Source: Natrinema salsiterrestre (GTDB lineage: Archaea > Halobacteriota > Halobacteria > Halobacteriales > Natrialbaceae). From it: a DNA stretch of 64,000 nt. Positions within the stretch are counted from its first letter, which is position 1; every line of letters begins with the position of its first letter. Location of the stretch: contig NZ_JAMQOT010000003.1 of NCBI RefSeq assembly GCF_029502005.1, positions 436,222 to 500,221 of the forward strand, read 5' to 3'. Of the stretch, positions 37,014 through 47,497 are shown in pieces. A program made the position numbers and the translations under genes. The notes beneath the pieces were generated by a model. That model saw nothing but the letters and a program-made list of their open reading frames with translations. It searched no databases and was not told the origin of the DNA.

Positions 37014-38111
37014 ATGCCGCTTCAGACGCCGCCGTTACGTGGGATTCACGACGAACGCGGAGCGAAGTTCACGGAGTTTGGCGGCTGGGACATGCCGGTC
37101 GAGTTCGATTCGATCCAGACGGAGCACGCGGCCGTCCGGGAGGACGCCGGGATCTTCGACGTCTCGCACATGGGCCAGATTCACGTCACCGGCCCCGATG
37201 CGACGGAACTGATGCAGCGCCTGACGTCGAACGACGTCACCCGACTCGAGGTGGGCGACTCCCAGTACGCCGCCATCACCGACGAGGACGGGATTATCAT
37301 CGACGACACCGTGGTCTACCGGCTGCCCGACGAAGACGACCGCGCGACCTACCTGTTCGTTCCCAACGCCGGCACCGACGAGGCGACCCACGAGCGGTGG
37401 ATCGACTACCGCAACGAGTGGGGACTCGAGGCGACCGTCGACAACCGGACCGACGAGTACGCGATGTTCGCCGTTCAGGGGCCCAACGCCGCCGATCTCG
37501 TCGACGGCGCGACCGACGATCCGGTGTCCGATCTCGAGCGGTTCGAAGCCCGGTACGCGACGATCGACGATGTCGACTGCTGGACGGCCCGGACGGGCTA
37601 CACGGGCGAGGACGGCTTCGAACTGATCGTGCCCTGGGACGCGGCGACGGACATCTGGACCGCGTTCGACTGCCAGCCCTGCGGGCTCGGGTCGCGGGAC
37701 ACGCTCCGCATCGAGGCCGGCCTACTGCTCGCCGGCCAGGACTTCGACGCGGAGGACGACCCGCGGACCCCCTACGAGGCGGGGATCGGCTTTACGGTCG
37801 CCCTCGACACGGAGTTCGTCGGCCGGGACGCCCTCGCGGAGATCGCGGACGCCGGGGTCGACGAGAAACTCGTCGGCTTCCAGCTGATCGATCGCGGTAT
37901 CCCGCGGCACGGCTACGACATCACGACCACCGAGAGCCGGGTCATCGGCACCGTCACCAGCGGCACGATGAGCCCGACCCTCGAGCAACCGATCGGGCTC
38001 GGCTACGTGCCGGTCGAGTACGCGGAACCGGGGACCACCCTGCAGGTCGTCGTCCGCGGTCAATCGAAGAAAGCAAGAGTTGAAACCACGCCCTTCATCG
38101 ACACAGTATAA
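37014..38111 (+). CDS. gcvT: Glycine cleavage system aminomethyltransferase (T-protein)
   Basis: A 365-residue GcvT, the tetrahydrofolate-dependent aminomethyltransferase that releases ammonia from aminomethyl-lipoyl-GcvH. The N-terminal [32 protein letters not shown] and later [10 protein letters not shown] and [10 protein letters not shown] are T-protein motifs; the C-terminus has [12 protein letters not shown]. Its TAA overlaps the ATG of gcvH by one base (TAATG), so gcvTH is an operon. gcvPA/PB are elsewhere in the window. Confidence 0.95.
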   Translation: MPLQTPPLRGIHDERGAKFTEFGGWDMPVEFDSIQTEHAAVREDAGIFDVSHMGQIHVTGPDATELMQRLTSNDVTRLEVGDSQYAAITDEDGIIIDDTVVYRLPDEDDRATYLFVPNAGTDEATHERWIDYRNEWGLEATVDNRTDEYAMFAVQGPNAADLVDGATDDPVSDLERFEARYATIDDVDCWTARTGYTGEDGFELIVPWDAATDIWTAFDCQPCGLGSRDTLRIEAGLLLAGQDFDAEDDPRTPYEAGIGFTVALDTEFVGRDALAEIADAGVDEKLVGFQLIDRGIPRHGYDITTTESRVIGTVTSGTMSPTLEQPIGLGYVPVEYAEPGTTLQVVVRGQSKKARVETTPFIDTV

Positions 38112-38494
38112 TGAGCTTCGACGTTCCCGACGATAGACGGTACCTGGAATCGCACGAGTGGGCACTCGAGACAGACGGCGTCGTCCGCGTCGGCATCTCG
38201 GACTTCGCACAGGACGAGCTCGGCGACGTGGTCTTCGTCGAACTCCCCGACGTCGGCGACGACCTCGAGGCCGAAACCGAGTTCGGCGTCGTCGAATCGA
38301 TCAAGGCCGTCTCGGACCTCTACGCGCCCGTCGGCGGCGAGGTCGTCGCGATCAACGACGACCTGTTCGACGCGCCCGAACTCGTCAACGAGGACCCCTT
38401 CGGCGAGGGCTGGATGCTCGAGATCGAGGCCGACGACCCCGACGAGCTCGAGGAACTCCTGACCGCCGAGGAGTACGAAGATCAGATCGCCTGA
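38111..38494 (+). CDS. gcvH: Glycine cleavage system H protein
   Basis: 127 residues. Carries the lipoyl-binding hybrid motif with the modified Lys in [21 protein letters not shown], and the usual N-terminal [10 protein letters not shown] and [22 protein letters not shown]. It shuttles the aminomethyl group between GcvP and GcvT. Start overlaps the gcvT stop by one base, indicating translational coupling. Confidence 0.95.
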   Translation: MSFDVPDDRRYLESHEWALETDGVVRVGISDFAQDELGDVVFVELPDVGDDLEAETEFGVVESIKAVSDLYAPVGGEVVAINDDLFDAPELVNEDPFGEGWMLEIEADDPDELEELLTAEEYEDQIA

Positions 38495-38554
38495 GAGGAA
38501 TATCCCTTCTCTCGAGAGCGCTACCAGAGTCGGCAGCGAGAGGTCCGCGAGCCC

Positions 38555-40762
38555 CTAGAACACGAACCGCTCGACGATCCGTCCGAGGAGGCCGGGCTGG
38601 CGGGACTCGTGTGCGTGGACGCCGAGCGCCGGCGAGTCGGTGGCGTCGATGAGCCGGTCGGAGAGATCGTTCCCGACGACGGTTCGGAGCCGGCCGCCTT
38701 CGCGCCCGATGACGAGGAACTCCGCAGTCTGGGCCACGGCGATCAGCTCCTCGGTCGACCCGTTCGTCTCGACGATCTCGGTCGTGACCGGGGCGGAACA
38801 GAGCTCGACGAGGTCGTCCTGGTAGTCCTCGATCGTTCGCCTGAGGTCGGCCGAGGCCGACGAGTCGAGCGCGTAGACGAGCCGGACCGTCGCGTCAAGC
38901 TCCGTCGCCAGCGCGTCGGCGATCGTGACCTTCGACGGATCGAACGGGCTCTGATCGGTGAGCACCGTCACCTCCGAGACGGTATCGAAGTCCCGGTCCT
39001 CGACGAGGACGACGTCGCAGGGGGAGTGACGGAGGATCCACTCGATCGGGCTCCCCACCAACTGGTGGCGAAGCCCGCCGGGCTGGCGTTCCATCAGGAG
39101 CACGTCGGCGTCCTCGTGGACCGCGAAATTGACGATCGCGTGTTTCGTGTCGTGGCTGACGATCTCGCCGTAGGAGATCGGCACGTCGAACTCCCGGGAG
39201 AGCTGTCCCGTCTGTTCCTCGAACTGTAAGTCCGCCGGCGACTGCGTCTCCGAGGCGAAGTCCAGCGAGACCTGATCCGGCACTTCGTCGAACTGAGTGA
39301 CCGTGACGCCGCCGCCGCGCTTGCGGGCGACGTCCGCGGCGATCCGAATCAGTTGCCGCTCGCGCGCCTCGCTGGTTCCCTCCGTCAGTGCGACGAGAAC
39401 GTCCGACGTCGGCGACTCGAGGGCGTCCTCCGTCCGATCGACGGCGGAACGACCGGTCGTCCGTCGGACCGTGTCGACCGCGAGACCCGCGCGGTCGATC
39501 CGCGGGCGGGCGTAGACCCAGTACCAGCCGATGCTTCCCGCGGTGATGACAGCTGCACCCGCGAGAGCGACGGTTCCCATCTGCGTGAGCAAGACGAGGC
39601 CGCTCGCGATGCCGAAGAGTTGCATTCCCGGGTACAGCGGCGACTCGAAGCTGGGATCGTACTCCTCGAGGTCGGCGTGGCGAAAGGCGATCACGGCCAC
39701 GTTGATGAGAACGAACACGAGTATCTGGAACGCGCTGGCGAGTTTGGCGATGCTGAGGATGGGAACGAACGCGATCAGAACGAGCATGACGCCGCCGGTG
39801 AGGGTGATCGCGGTCGTCGGCGTGCCGAACCGGTCGCTGACGGTCGCGAAGGTCGGCGGTGCGAGATCATCGCGACTCATCGCGAACGGATACCGGGACG
39901 ACGAGAGGATGCCGGCGTTGGCGGTACTGACGAGCGCGAGGAGCGCCGCGAGGACGACCGCGATGAAGCCGGGCCAGCCGAGCGCGTTCGTCGCCGCGAC
40001 GGCCATCGGCGTCTGTGAATCGGCGAGGTCCGCGAGCGGCGAGACGCCGACCATCACTGCGACGATGAGGACGTAGAGAACCGTCGTGAACGACAGCGAA
40101 CCGAGGATACCGAGCGGAATGTTTCGGCCGGGATCTTCGATCTCTTCGGCGACGCTCGCGACTTTGGTGACGCCCGCGTAGGAGACGAAGACGAGCCCGG
40201 TCGCGGCCAGAATCCCGCCGAGACCGTCGTCGAAGGAGCCGCCGAACTGGCCGGGATCGACGGTCGGCACGCCGCCGCCGACGAACCAGGCCAGCGCGGC
40301 GAGCATGACGACGACGATAACGACCTGTAACTGACCGGTCTGTTTCGCCCCGAAGAGGTTCACGGCGATGAGAACGACCGCCAGCGTCAGTGCGACGGGT
40401 TTGACCGGGAGGTCGAGGAGGAGGACGAGATAGGGAACGCCGCCGACGAGGGCCAGCGCGCCCTTGAACGCGAGCGAGAACCAGGTTCCGACGCCCGCGA
40501 CGGTCCCCAGTATCGGCCCCATCCCGCGCTCGATGAAGATGTAGGTCCCGCCGGCTTCGGGCATCGCCGTCGCCATCTCGGACTTGCTCAACGCGGCCGG
40601 TACCACGAGCAACCCGGCGACCAAGTAGGCGATAACGACGCCGGGACCGGCGATTTCGATCGCCAGCGCCGGCAGAATGAAGATGCCGCTCCCGATCATC
40701 GCTCCGATACTGATCGCCATCACCGCCGGCAATCCGAGGTCTCGTTCGAGGTCTTTTGTCAT
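38555..40762 (-). CDS. APC family amino-acid permease fused to UspA domains
   Basis: 735 residues. The N-terminal 430 form 12 helices of the APC superfamily (GAMIGSGIFILPALAI, EMATAMPEAGGTYIFIERGMG, AEEIEDPGRNIPLGI). The C-terminal 290 residues are two UspA-like domains: the first begins DVLVALTEGTSEARE and contains FAVHEDADVLLMERQ; the second begins EVTVLTDQSPF and contains EFLVIGREGGR. This cation-amino-acid-transporter/UspA fusion is common in haloarchaea. The Met at 40762 opens the membrane domain; 41 upstream codons are unconserved. Substrate unknown. Confidence 0.88.
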   Translation of the reverse strand: MTKDLERDLGLPAVMAISIGAMIGSGIFILPALAIEIAGPGVVIAYLVAGLLVVPAALSKSEMATAMPEAGGTYIFIERGMGPILGTVAGVGTWFSLAFKGALALVGGVPYLVLLLDLPVKPVALTLAVVLIAVNLFGAKQTGQLQVVIVVVMLAALAWFVGGGVPTVDPGQFGGSFDDGLGGILAATGLVFVSYAGVTKVASVAEEIEDPGRNIPLGILGSLSFTTVLYVLIVAVMVGVSPLADLADSQTPMAVAATNALGWPGFIAVVLAALLALVSTANAGILSSSRYPFAMSRDDLAPPTFATVSDRFGTPTTAITLTGGVMLVLIAFVPILSIAKLASAFQILVFVLINVAVIAFRHADLEEYDPSFESPLYPGMQLFGIASGLVLLTQMGTVALAGAAVITAGSIGWYWVYARPRIDRAGLAVDTVRRTTGRSAVDRTEDALESPTSDVLVALTEGTSEARERQLIRIAADVARKRGGGVTVTQFDEVPDQVSLDFASETQSPADLQFEEQTGQLSREFDVPISYGEIVSHDTKHAIVNFAVHEDADVLLMERQPGGLRHQLVGSPIEWILRHSPCDVVLVEDRDFDTVSEVTVLTDQSPFDPSKVTIADALATELDATVRLVYALDSSASADLRRTIEDYQDDLVELCSAPVTTEIVETNGSTEELIAVAQTAEFLVIGREGGRLRTVVGNDLSDRLIDATDSPALGVHAHESRQPGLLGRIVERFVF

Positions 40763-41060
40763 GGGGTGTATCTGTAACGGCGTCTCGAGCGGCGGCCTCC
40801 GAACGCGACGATACGCTGGTCGAACGAGGCCAGACGCGAGAGCGACGCGAGGTGGTATCCAGAAACCGGATACTCTCTCGGGCAACTAGCACGACGGGAA
40901 CGGAATAAAACTCACGGATCCGATCGGCGTGTGTCATACGCACACATCGATAGCGCGAATGAAGCCGACGTTACTCCGGAAATATCGGTAAAAGATACGA
41001 GATTGTAAAGAAAGGTCGGTCCGTACGGTTCCGGCGGTCGGTGGTTCCGACCGCGCGGGC
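40763..41060. other. Intergenic region between the APC permease and HTH regulator
   Basis: 298 bases; no gene. On the minus strand it holds the permease promoter. Nothing else stands out. Confidence 0.35.
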
Positions 41061-41771
41061 TCACTCAAGGCTCACCAGATACTCGAGCATCTCGTCGAGC
41101 GGCGCGTTCGTGACGGCGAGCGAGTAGCCGTCGATTCGCGCGAGATCGGCCGCGTGATCCCAGAGGTCGGCCTCGTCGATCCCGTGCAGGATGACGGCGT
41201 TGGGCGTCGGATTGACGACGCGCAGCGCGACGAGGGGGGATTCGCCCCGAGTGACGCCCGTGAAGACGAGGACGCGGTTCGTGCTCTGTCCGTAGAGGCG
41301 GAAGAACTCCTCGCTCGAGAGCCGCGTGATCGCCTCGATGCTGTCGATGACCGTGTGGCCGCTGACGCTGTCGGTCCCGCCTCCGGCCACCTCGGTCGCC
41401 TCGAGATCGTCGTACAGCGTCGGCAGCGGGATCGAGGTCGCGTACTCTCGGAGGTCGTAGACGACGTCGCTGTCGAACCCCGCCGAGAGGACCCGACCGT
41501 ACTGCCTGATTCGCTCGCCGCCGCGTCGCTCGTCGATCGCGAGCAGTCCCTCGACGAGTCTGCCCACGACGCCGATGCCGGGACTCTCCCGCCGGCCGCT
41601 CTCGTAATCGGAGATGACCGACGACGAGACCTCGAGTTCGGCCGCGAGATCGGTCTGCGAGACGTCGAAATCGGTGCGCCACTTGCGCAGCGTCGCGCCG
41701 GGGTCGTCACTGAGCGTGATCTCCCCGGCGATCTTCTCGGCGAGTTCCCGTTTCGGTCCGCGTCCACCCAT
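41061..41771 (-). CDS. XRE-like HTH transcriptional regulator
   Basis: 236 residues. An N-terminal helix-turn-helix of the Cro/C1 type (LRKWRTDFDVSQTDLAAELEVSSSVISDYESGRR, residues about 29-62) is followed by a larger C-terminal domain (from about 85) rich in LYDD, VLVFTGVTRGESPLVALRVVNPTPNAVILHG. This pairing occurs in a conserved archaeal regulator family. The C-terminal domain may bind a ligand. Its targets cannot be read from sequence; the gene is divergent from the metal-dependent hydrolase. Confidence 0.85.
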   Translation of the reverse strand: MGGRGPKRELAEKIAGEITLSDDPGATLRKWRTDFDVSQTDLAAELEVSSSVISDYESGRRESPGIGVVGRLVEGLLAIDERRGGERIRQYGRVLSAGFDSDVVYDLREYATSIPLPTLYDDLEATEVAGGGTDSVSGHTVIDSIEAITRLSSEEFFRLYGQSTNRVLVFTGVTRGESPLVALRVVNPTPNAVILHGIDEADLWDHAADLARIDGYSLAVTNAPLDEMLEYLVSLE

Positions 41772-41922
41772 ACACGACGGTTACGCGGTCGATGCAAGTA
41801 GCTACCGGAGACGGATCGATAACGGGGCCCCTGATCGGCGTGGTCGTCGACTCGGTCGAGTACCGCGCCCGACAGGTCGGTCGCCCCAACAGTCAAGCCG
41901 ACGGGGTTCGAGTCGTCGGACG

Positions 41923-42567
41923 ATGCCATCGACCGTCGTCCACGTCGCGTTCGCGGGACTGGTCGGAGTCGCGTTGCTGGGCGAACGGTTCGACACCAGG
42001 TCGATTCTGGTCGTGATGGGATGTAGCGCCCTCCTCGATCTCGATACGGTGATCGGAATCGTCGTTCCCGGGACCCACCGCGCGGCGTTACACAACGTCT
42101 GGATCGTCCTCCTCCCGGCCGGGTTCCTCCTGTGGGACGCGGTGATCCGCGAGGAGTCGATCGTTCGCGCACGGTGGGGAGACGCCGCCCCGCGCGTCGC
42201 GTGGGCTACCCTTGCGGGACTCCTGTTCGCACACGTGCTGTTCGACGCCTTCTTCAACGGCGTCAACCTCTTCTGGCCGCTTCACGACCGGTTTTACGAC
42301 CTCTCGGGAACCCTACTCGTAACCGATCAGCGCGGCCTCGTCCAGACGTTCGTCGAGTTCGACGCCGGGGCGCTCGCCGACTCGACGACGCGCGGAACGA
42401 CGGAGAACACCCACTACAGAACGGGGTTCGACCCCACACGAGACGAACCCGCGACGGACGTCGAGCGGATCTTCCCCATCGCTGCGACCGGCGAGCGGTT
42501 CGTGCTTGCGCTGGCTGGCTATACGGCCGTCATTGTGCGGATCGTAGAGGATCGGCGGTCTGCGTGA
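41923..42567 (+). CDS. Membrane-bound metal-dependent hydrolase (YdjM/DUF457-like)
   Basis: 214 residues starting MPSTVVHVAFAGLVGVALLG. It has an N-terminal His inside a hydrophobic helix, then a CSALLDLDTVIGIV acidic turn, HNVWIVLLPAGFLLW and HVLFDAFFNGVNLFWPL, giving a membrane hydrolase with His/Asp metal ligands. A LexA-regulated bacterial homolog is known by this family name. The ATG at 41923 has the ideal short N-terminal His region. Biochemical function is unknown. Confidence 0.78.
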   Translation: MPSTVVHVAFAGLVGVALLGERFDTRSILVVMGCSALLDLDTVIGIVVPGTHRAALHNVWIVLLPAGFLLWDAVIREESIVRARWGDAAPRVAWATLAGLLFAHVLFDAFFNGVNLFWPLHDRFYDLSGTLLVTDQRGLVQTFVEFDAGALADSTTRGTTENTHYRTGFDPTRDEPATDVERIFPIAATGERFVLALAGYTAVIVRIVEDRRSA

Positions 42568-42748
42568 ACTGCGGGGTGCCGACGATCCAACGCTGCGATA
42601 CCGTCCCGGTCAGTCCGTGTTAATCTATAGACCGAGTATAGTTGCTGGCGCGATCAGTGCGGCTTGCAGTCACTGCTATCGCTCGGTCGTATCGAGTCGA
42701 ACTGGCGACGACCCGTCTCGTTCGCCCCTTCGTAGCGACTCGTTCGAA
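42568..42748. other. Intergenic stretch
   Basis: 181 bases between convergent genes; no gene or clear terminator seen. Confidence 0.3.
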
Positions 42749-43714
42749 TCAGTCGGTTGCGAGCGATCGGAGCTGTTCGAGACGCGTCTCGAGAGGTGGA
42801 TGCGTTGACCGGACTCCGGCCACAGTTTTGGCGGGTCCAAGTGTCGGAAGCACGTTGATCGCGTTCGCCGATCGAGTGTGCTCGCGCAGATCTGCTGTCG
42901 GTTTGGTGGGTTCGGCCCCGTCGAGTCGTTCGAGGGCAGCCGCGAGCGCCCCGGGATCCCCGGTCAGCGTCACGGCGGCACGGTCGGCCGCTAACTCGCG
43001 ACCGCGAGAGAACACACTGACACCGATCGATGCGACGAAAGAGAGAAGGTGGCCACAGATTTCGGAGACGTTCGTCGTAGCCCCCTCGTCTTCCGTCAGT
43101 GTCTCGGCGGCGACGAACGGCACGAGTACGAGCGTCATCAGTCGAAGATCATCGTTGGCAATATGGCCGATCTCGTGCGCGAGGACTGCTACCAGCTCGG
43201 ACTGTGGCAGCGTCTCGATTAGCCCCCTCGAAATAACGATAACCGGCGTATCGTCTCGCCCGACTCTGACAATAGGATCAGTTGGCCGATACGTTGTGTA
43301 TGCGAGTGGCGTCGCCGTCGGATCGACTCGAAGCTCGGGTACTGGAATACCAACCTGTCTCGCGAGACGGTCGACTGCGGAGTCGAGGTGCGATGTCTCG
43401 ACCACCGCGACTTCCGAGGGGGGTACTGCCCGTTCGAGCAAAGCCCGACGTTCGGCTCGAACAGCGCGTTCGATCGCTCGAGTGAACCAACCGAGTGCGA
43501 CGAGGCCACAGAGCGACCAGAAAATCGGCCATACGTGACGAGGCGGGTGAATGGGAACATATCCCAGTAAATCGGACGCATACGCGGTGATAATCATTCC
43601 ACCGACGACCGCAATTATCAACACAACAGTAAGGCTGCCGGCGAGCACTGCCCCGCTGATACTAGCAGCGAGGGCTGCACGGAGTGTGAGGCCAGCAGGT
43701 GTTGTGAATCGCAT
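42749..43714 (-). CDS. M48 family metalloprotease (HtpX-like)
   Basis: 321 residues. Two N-terminal transmembrane helices (AGSLTVVLIIAVVGGMIITAY and IFWSLCGLVALGWF), a zinc-binding HEIGH (H180, E181, H184), the third ligand E240 in SRGRELAADRAA, and further hydrophobic segments. HtpX-like enzymes cut membrane or exported proteins from the cytoplasmic side. The gene is divergent from the halocin-like precursor, 125 bases apart, across a very AT-rich interval. A processing role for that precursor is possible but speculative. Confidence 0.85.
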   Translation of the reverse strand: MRFTTPAGLTLRAALAASISGAVLAGSLTVVLIIAVVGGMIITAYASDLLGYVPIHPPRHVWPIFWSLCGLVALGWFTRAIERAVRAERRALLERAVPPSEVAVVETSHLDSAVDRLARQVGIPVPELRVDPTATPLAYTTYRPTDPIVRVGRDDTPVIVISRGLIETLPQSELVAVLAHEIGHIANDDLRLMTLVLVPFVAAETLTEDEGATTNVSEICGHLLSFVASIGVSVFSRGRELAADRAAVTLTGDPGALAAALERLDGAEPTKPTADLREHTRSANAINVLPTLGPAKTVAGVRSTHPPLETRLEQLRSLATD

Positions 43715-43810
43715 ACGAGACTATTTTTCATTCCGTCTGAAAAGTATTGTTCTCTCCTCTCTACAATATATGATCGGCTATGTAGTGTAACACAGAAGTA
43801 TATAAGATAT

Positions 43811-43820
43811 AAAAATATAT
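43811..43820 (+). promoter_or_regulatory. AT-rich promoter of the halocin-like gene
   Basis: TATAAAAATATATAAATT-type sequence around 43806-43823 lies some 25-35 bases before the ATG codons at 43840/43846. The whole 43730-43850 interval is strikingly AT-rich compared with neighbours. Confidence 0.5.
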
Positions 43821-43845
43821 AAATTAGTAATTAGATTATATGATT

Positions 43846-44880
43846 ATGTCTGGAAACAAAGGCGCGAGCGGTGTAAGTCGACGAGGCCTTCTTAGAAAAA
43901 GCGCTGGTACCGGTTTAGGAGTCGCTGGTATCAGTCAAACTGCTGCTGCTTGGGAGACGGCGGATCCTAGAGATATCAAACAGATTCGCCGGTCGTCCGA
44001 GGTGAAAGCGGTTCTGAAGGAACTCAACAGCGAGCGACTGCCAAAAGACGGGAAAACGAGAACGCTCACTGTCGACGGCCGCGGTGAGGTAACGACTACG
44101 AAAGTCGAATTTGAATTCGGGACACTCCGCTTCGGAGAATTCGGGGATGATCGAAATGCGAATTTCACTTTCGACTCAATCACTCACCCTGCGGTCCCAT
44201 CGAAGTTTGCGAACATCCCGGAGGGAACTGCACCCATATTGATAGCAAACGGCGATGACGTCACGGTGAGTCGAGAGGCAACTGATCGTGAACGCGATAT
44301 CGTCCTCTCGGCTGTCCCGGAGCGGGGCGATCGGGCTACTGTTTCTACGCGTTCCGATATCAACGGATTCCGCGTTAACGTCGCAAAGAATACGTCGAGC
44401 ATTGAGGATACGGAGATAAAACGGTATACCGTAGAGTTGCCAGATAGTAACTTCTCCCCAGCAGTACGAGATACGAGTGATCGGCTCGAGGATGGAAGTG
44501 AACTGACTGTCACTAATGAAGTCGAAATTCAAGGAATAAAAAGCAAACTAATCGGAGACTACGTTGAGGGCGTTATAGCTAGTAATCTCGGTGACGAACT
44601 ACACGAATGTGGAAGTAATTGTGTCGGGTGTGCAGACTGGATCATCAGTCTGGCACTGGACTGTCGTCTGTGCGGCCCGCTTTGTACTAGTGCAGCGTCG
44701 GGTGCCGGCGCAGTTCTGTGTGGTGTCTGTGTCTATCAGTTTTGTACCGATGTTGATGCCATGGTCGGATGTGCAGACTGTATTGCATGTGCCGTCGAAG
44801 GGAACTCCTCGTGGAGCAGTCCGACGACACCCGATATCCCAGAAGATATCCCAGGTCTCGGCGGTGGTGTTCCCTGGTAA
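43846..44880 (+). CDS. Halocin C8-like (microhalocin) precursor with Tat signal
   Basis: 344 residues from ATG 43846 (ATG 43840 adds Met-Ile). A twin-arginine signal (SRRGLLRKSAGTGLGVAG) is followed by a polar domain of about 215 residues and then a 12-cysteine block: C255 to C315 with spacing such as ECGSNCVGC, CRLCGPLC, CGVC, FC, GCADCIAC. This matches halocin C8 precursors, where the N-terminal domain acts as immunity protein HalI and the Cys-rich C-terminus is the exported antimicrobial peptide. The peptide here is followed by a 28-residue Pro/Gly/Ser tail. The gene and promoter are AT-richer than neighbours, suggesting transfer. The M48 protease upstream could be connected. Confidence 0.7.
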   Translation: MSGNKGASGVSRRGLLRKSAGTGLGVAGISQTAAAWETADPRDIKQIRRSSEVKAVLKELNSERLPKDGKTRTLTVDGRGEVTTTKVEFEFGTLRFGEFGDDRNANFTFDSITHPAVPSKFANIPEGTAPILIANGDDVTVSREATDRERDIVLSAVPERGDRATVSTRSDINGFRVNVAKNTSSIEDTEIKRYTVELPDSNFSPAVRDTSDRLEDGSELTVTNEVEIQGIKSKLIGDYVEGVIASNLGDELHECGSNCVGCADWIISLALDCRLCGPLCTSAASGAGAVLCGVCVYQFCTDVDAMVGCADCIACAVEGNSSWSSPTTPDIPEDIPGLGGGVPW

Positions 44881-45034
44881 CGTCGTCCGTCTGCTCCGAT
44901 TTCGACACGAGGATAGTCAGTACTCGTATATACCATATCCTACTCATGTGAATCGACCACTCTACCGATTTTTTCTGAGACTTTCGATACTAATTAGCGC
45001 CAGTCAACTGGCGAAGATCGGCAGACGATAACAG

Positions 45035-45796
45035 CTACTCCGCCGACCCGCCACGCTCCGAGGGCGGTTCGGTCGTCTCGACATGCTCCCGGAGCCACCC
45101 GATCGCCGCGTCGACCGTCTCCGGATCGGTACTCGAGACCCGGAGCCGACCCGGTCGGTTCTCGCTTCGCGGATAACTCCCGACGGAGACGTCGAACCGT
45201 TCGGTGACGCCCTCGAGCGCGTCGTACAGCGATCCCTCCGGGGCCGGCGTGTACAGGGTTCGGGCGACCGCCTCGCCCTGAAACTCGTCCGCGACCGCCT
45301 CGAACATCGCTCGCATCTCGTCGGGGATGCCGGCGAAGACGTAGACGTTCTCGACGATACAGCCCGGGGCCCACCCCTCGTCGACGACGATGGGCGTCGC
45401 TCCTTCGGGGATCGAGGCCGCGGCGTCGATGTCGAGCTGGAGGTCGTACTCCTCGACCATCTCAGGGTTTTCGTCCCGGAATGCGGCCGCCTTCTCGACC
45501 AGCCGCTCGCGAATCTCGCCGTGGACAACGAACTCGCGCTCGAGGCCGTCGGCGACGGCTTCGACGGTCACGTCGTCGGGAGTGCCGCCGATGCCGCCGG
45601 TGACGATCACGGCGTCGAACTCGTCGCTCCACCGGGCGACGTAGTCGGCGATGAGTGCGCGGTCGTCGGGAATCGTCAGGATGCGAGCGACGCTACTGCC
45701 GCGTTCGGTGATCCGCTCGGCGAGCCACGACGCGTTGGTGTTGGTCGTCGACCCTGCGAGTATCTCGTCGCCGACGGTGACGATCGCGACGTTCAT
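45035..45796 (-). CDS. MoaB/CinA N-terminal-like molybdopterin-binding domain protein
   Basis: 253 residues. It starts MNVAIVTVGDEILAGSTTNTN and has VARWSDEFDAVIVTGGIGGTPDDVT, the conserved G-G-x-G-x-x-D-D motif of the MoCF-biosynthesis fold shared by MoaB, MogA and CinA N-termini. The remaining part (GWAPGCIVENVYVFAGIPDEM, then a C-terminal beta domain) resembles the haloarchaeal CinA-like N-terminal family. In CinA-type proteins this domain is a nucleotide pyrophosphatase. Substrate unproved. It converges with the halocin gene. Confidence 0.85.
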   Translation of the reverse strand: MNVAIVTVGDEILAGSTTNTNASWLAERITERGSSVARILTIPDDRALIADYVARWSDEFDAVIVTGGIGGTPDDVTVEAVADGLEREFVVHGEIRERLVEKAAAFRDENPEMVEEYDLQLDIDAAASIPEGATPIVVDEGWAPGCIVENVYVFAGIPDEMRAMFEAVADEFQGEAVARTLYTPAPEGSLYDALEGVTERFDVSVGSYPRSENRPGRLRVSSTDPETVDAAIGWLREHVETTEPPSERGGSAE

Positions 45797-46088
45797 AGCC
45801 CGCCTTGGTGGGCCGGGAAGTTATTCGCTCCGGGATCATGTCGGCAATCGACGGCGGACGGACCCGTTCGAGCGAGCGCCAGCGCCACGGTTTTGTGAGC
45901 GGTGTGCGAACTCCTCGTATGGTCGTTGACACGGGCGACGGCGACATCGCAGTCGTCCCGTCGCCGAGCGATACGGACCGTCCCATCGATTCGGACGCGA
46001 TGGACGATCGAACCCGCCGTAGAACAGTGAGTGACTCCGCCCGGAAACCGCCGATGTCGGGACGCTCACCACAGTCGCGGAGGCGACG
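45797..46088. other. Intergenic region
   Basis: 292 bases. A 58-codon frame from the ATG at about 45919 turns Arg/Ser-rich, so I do not call it. No clear regulatory element. Confidence 0.3.
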
Positions 46089-47447
<1,359 letters not shown>

Positions 47448-47497
47448 TCGTTGCGAGTCGTACTCTCGAGAGGGAATCGACCGCTCGGTGACCGGGT

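Noticed and set aside
36655..37212. Several overlapping Arg/Ser-rich frames before gcvT
   Set aside because: Composition comes from TTCGCTC-type GC runs; no ribosome binding site and no resemblance to any protein family.
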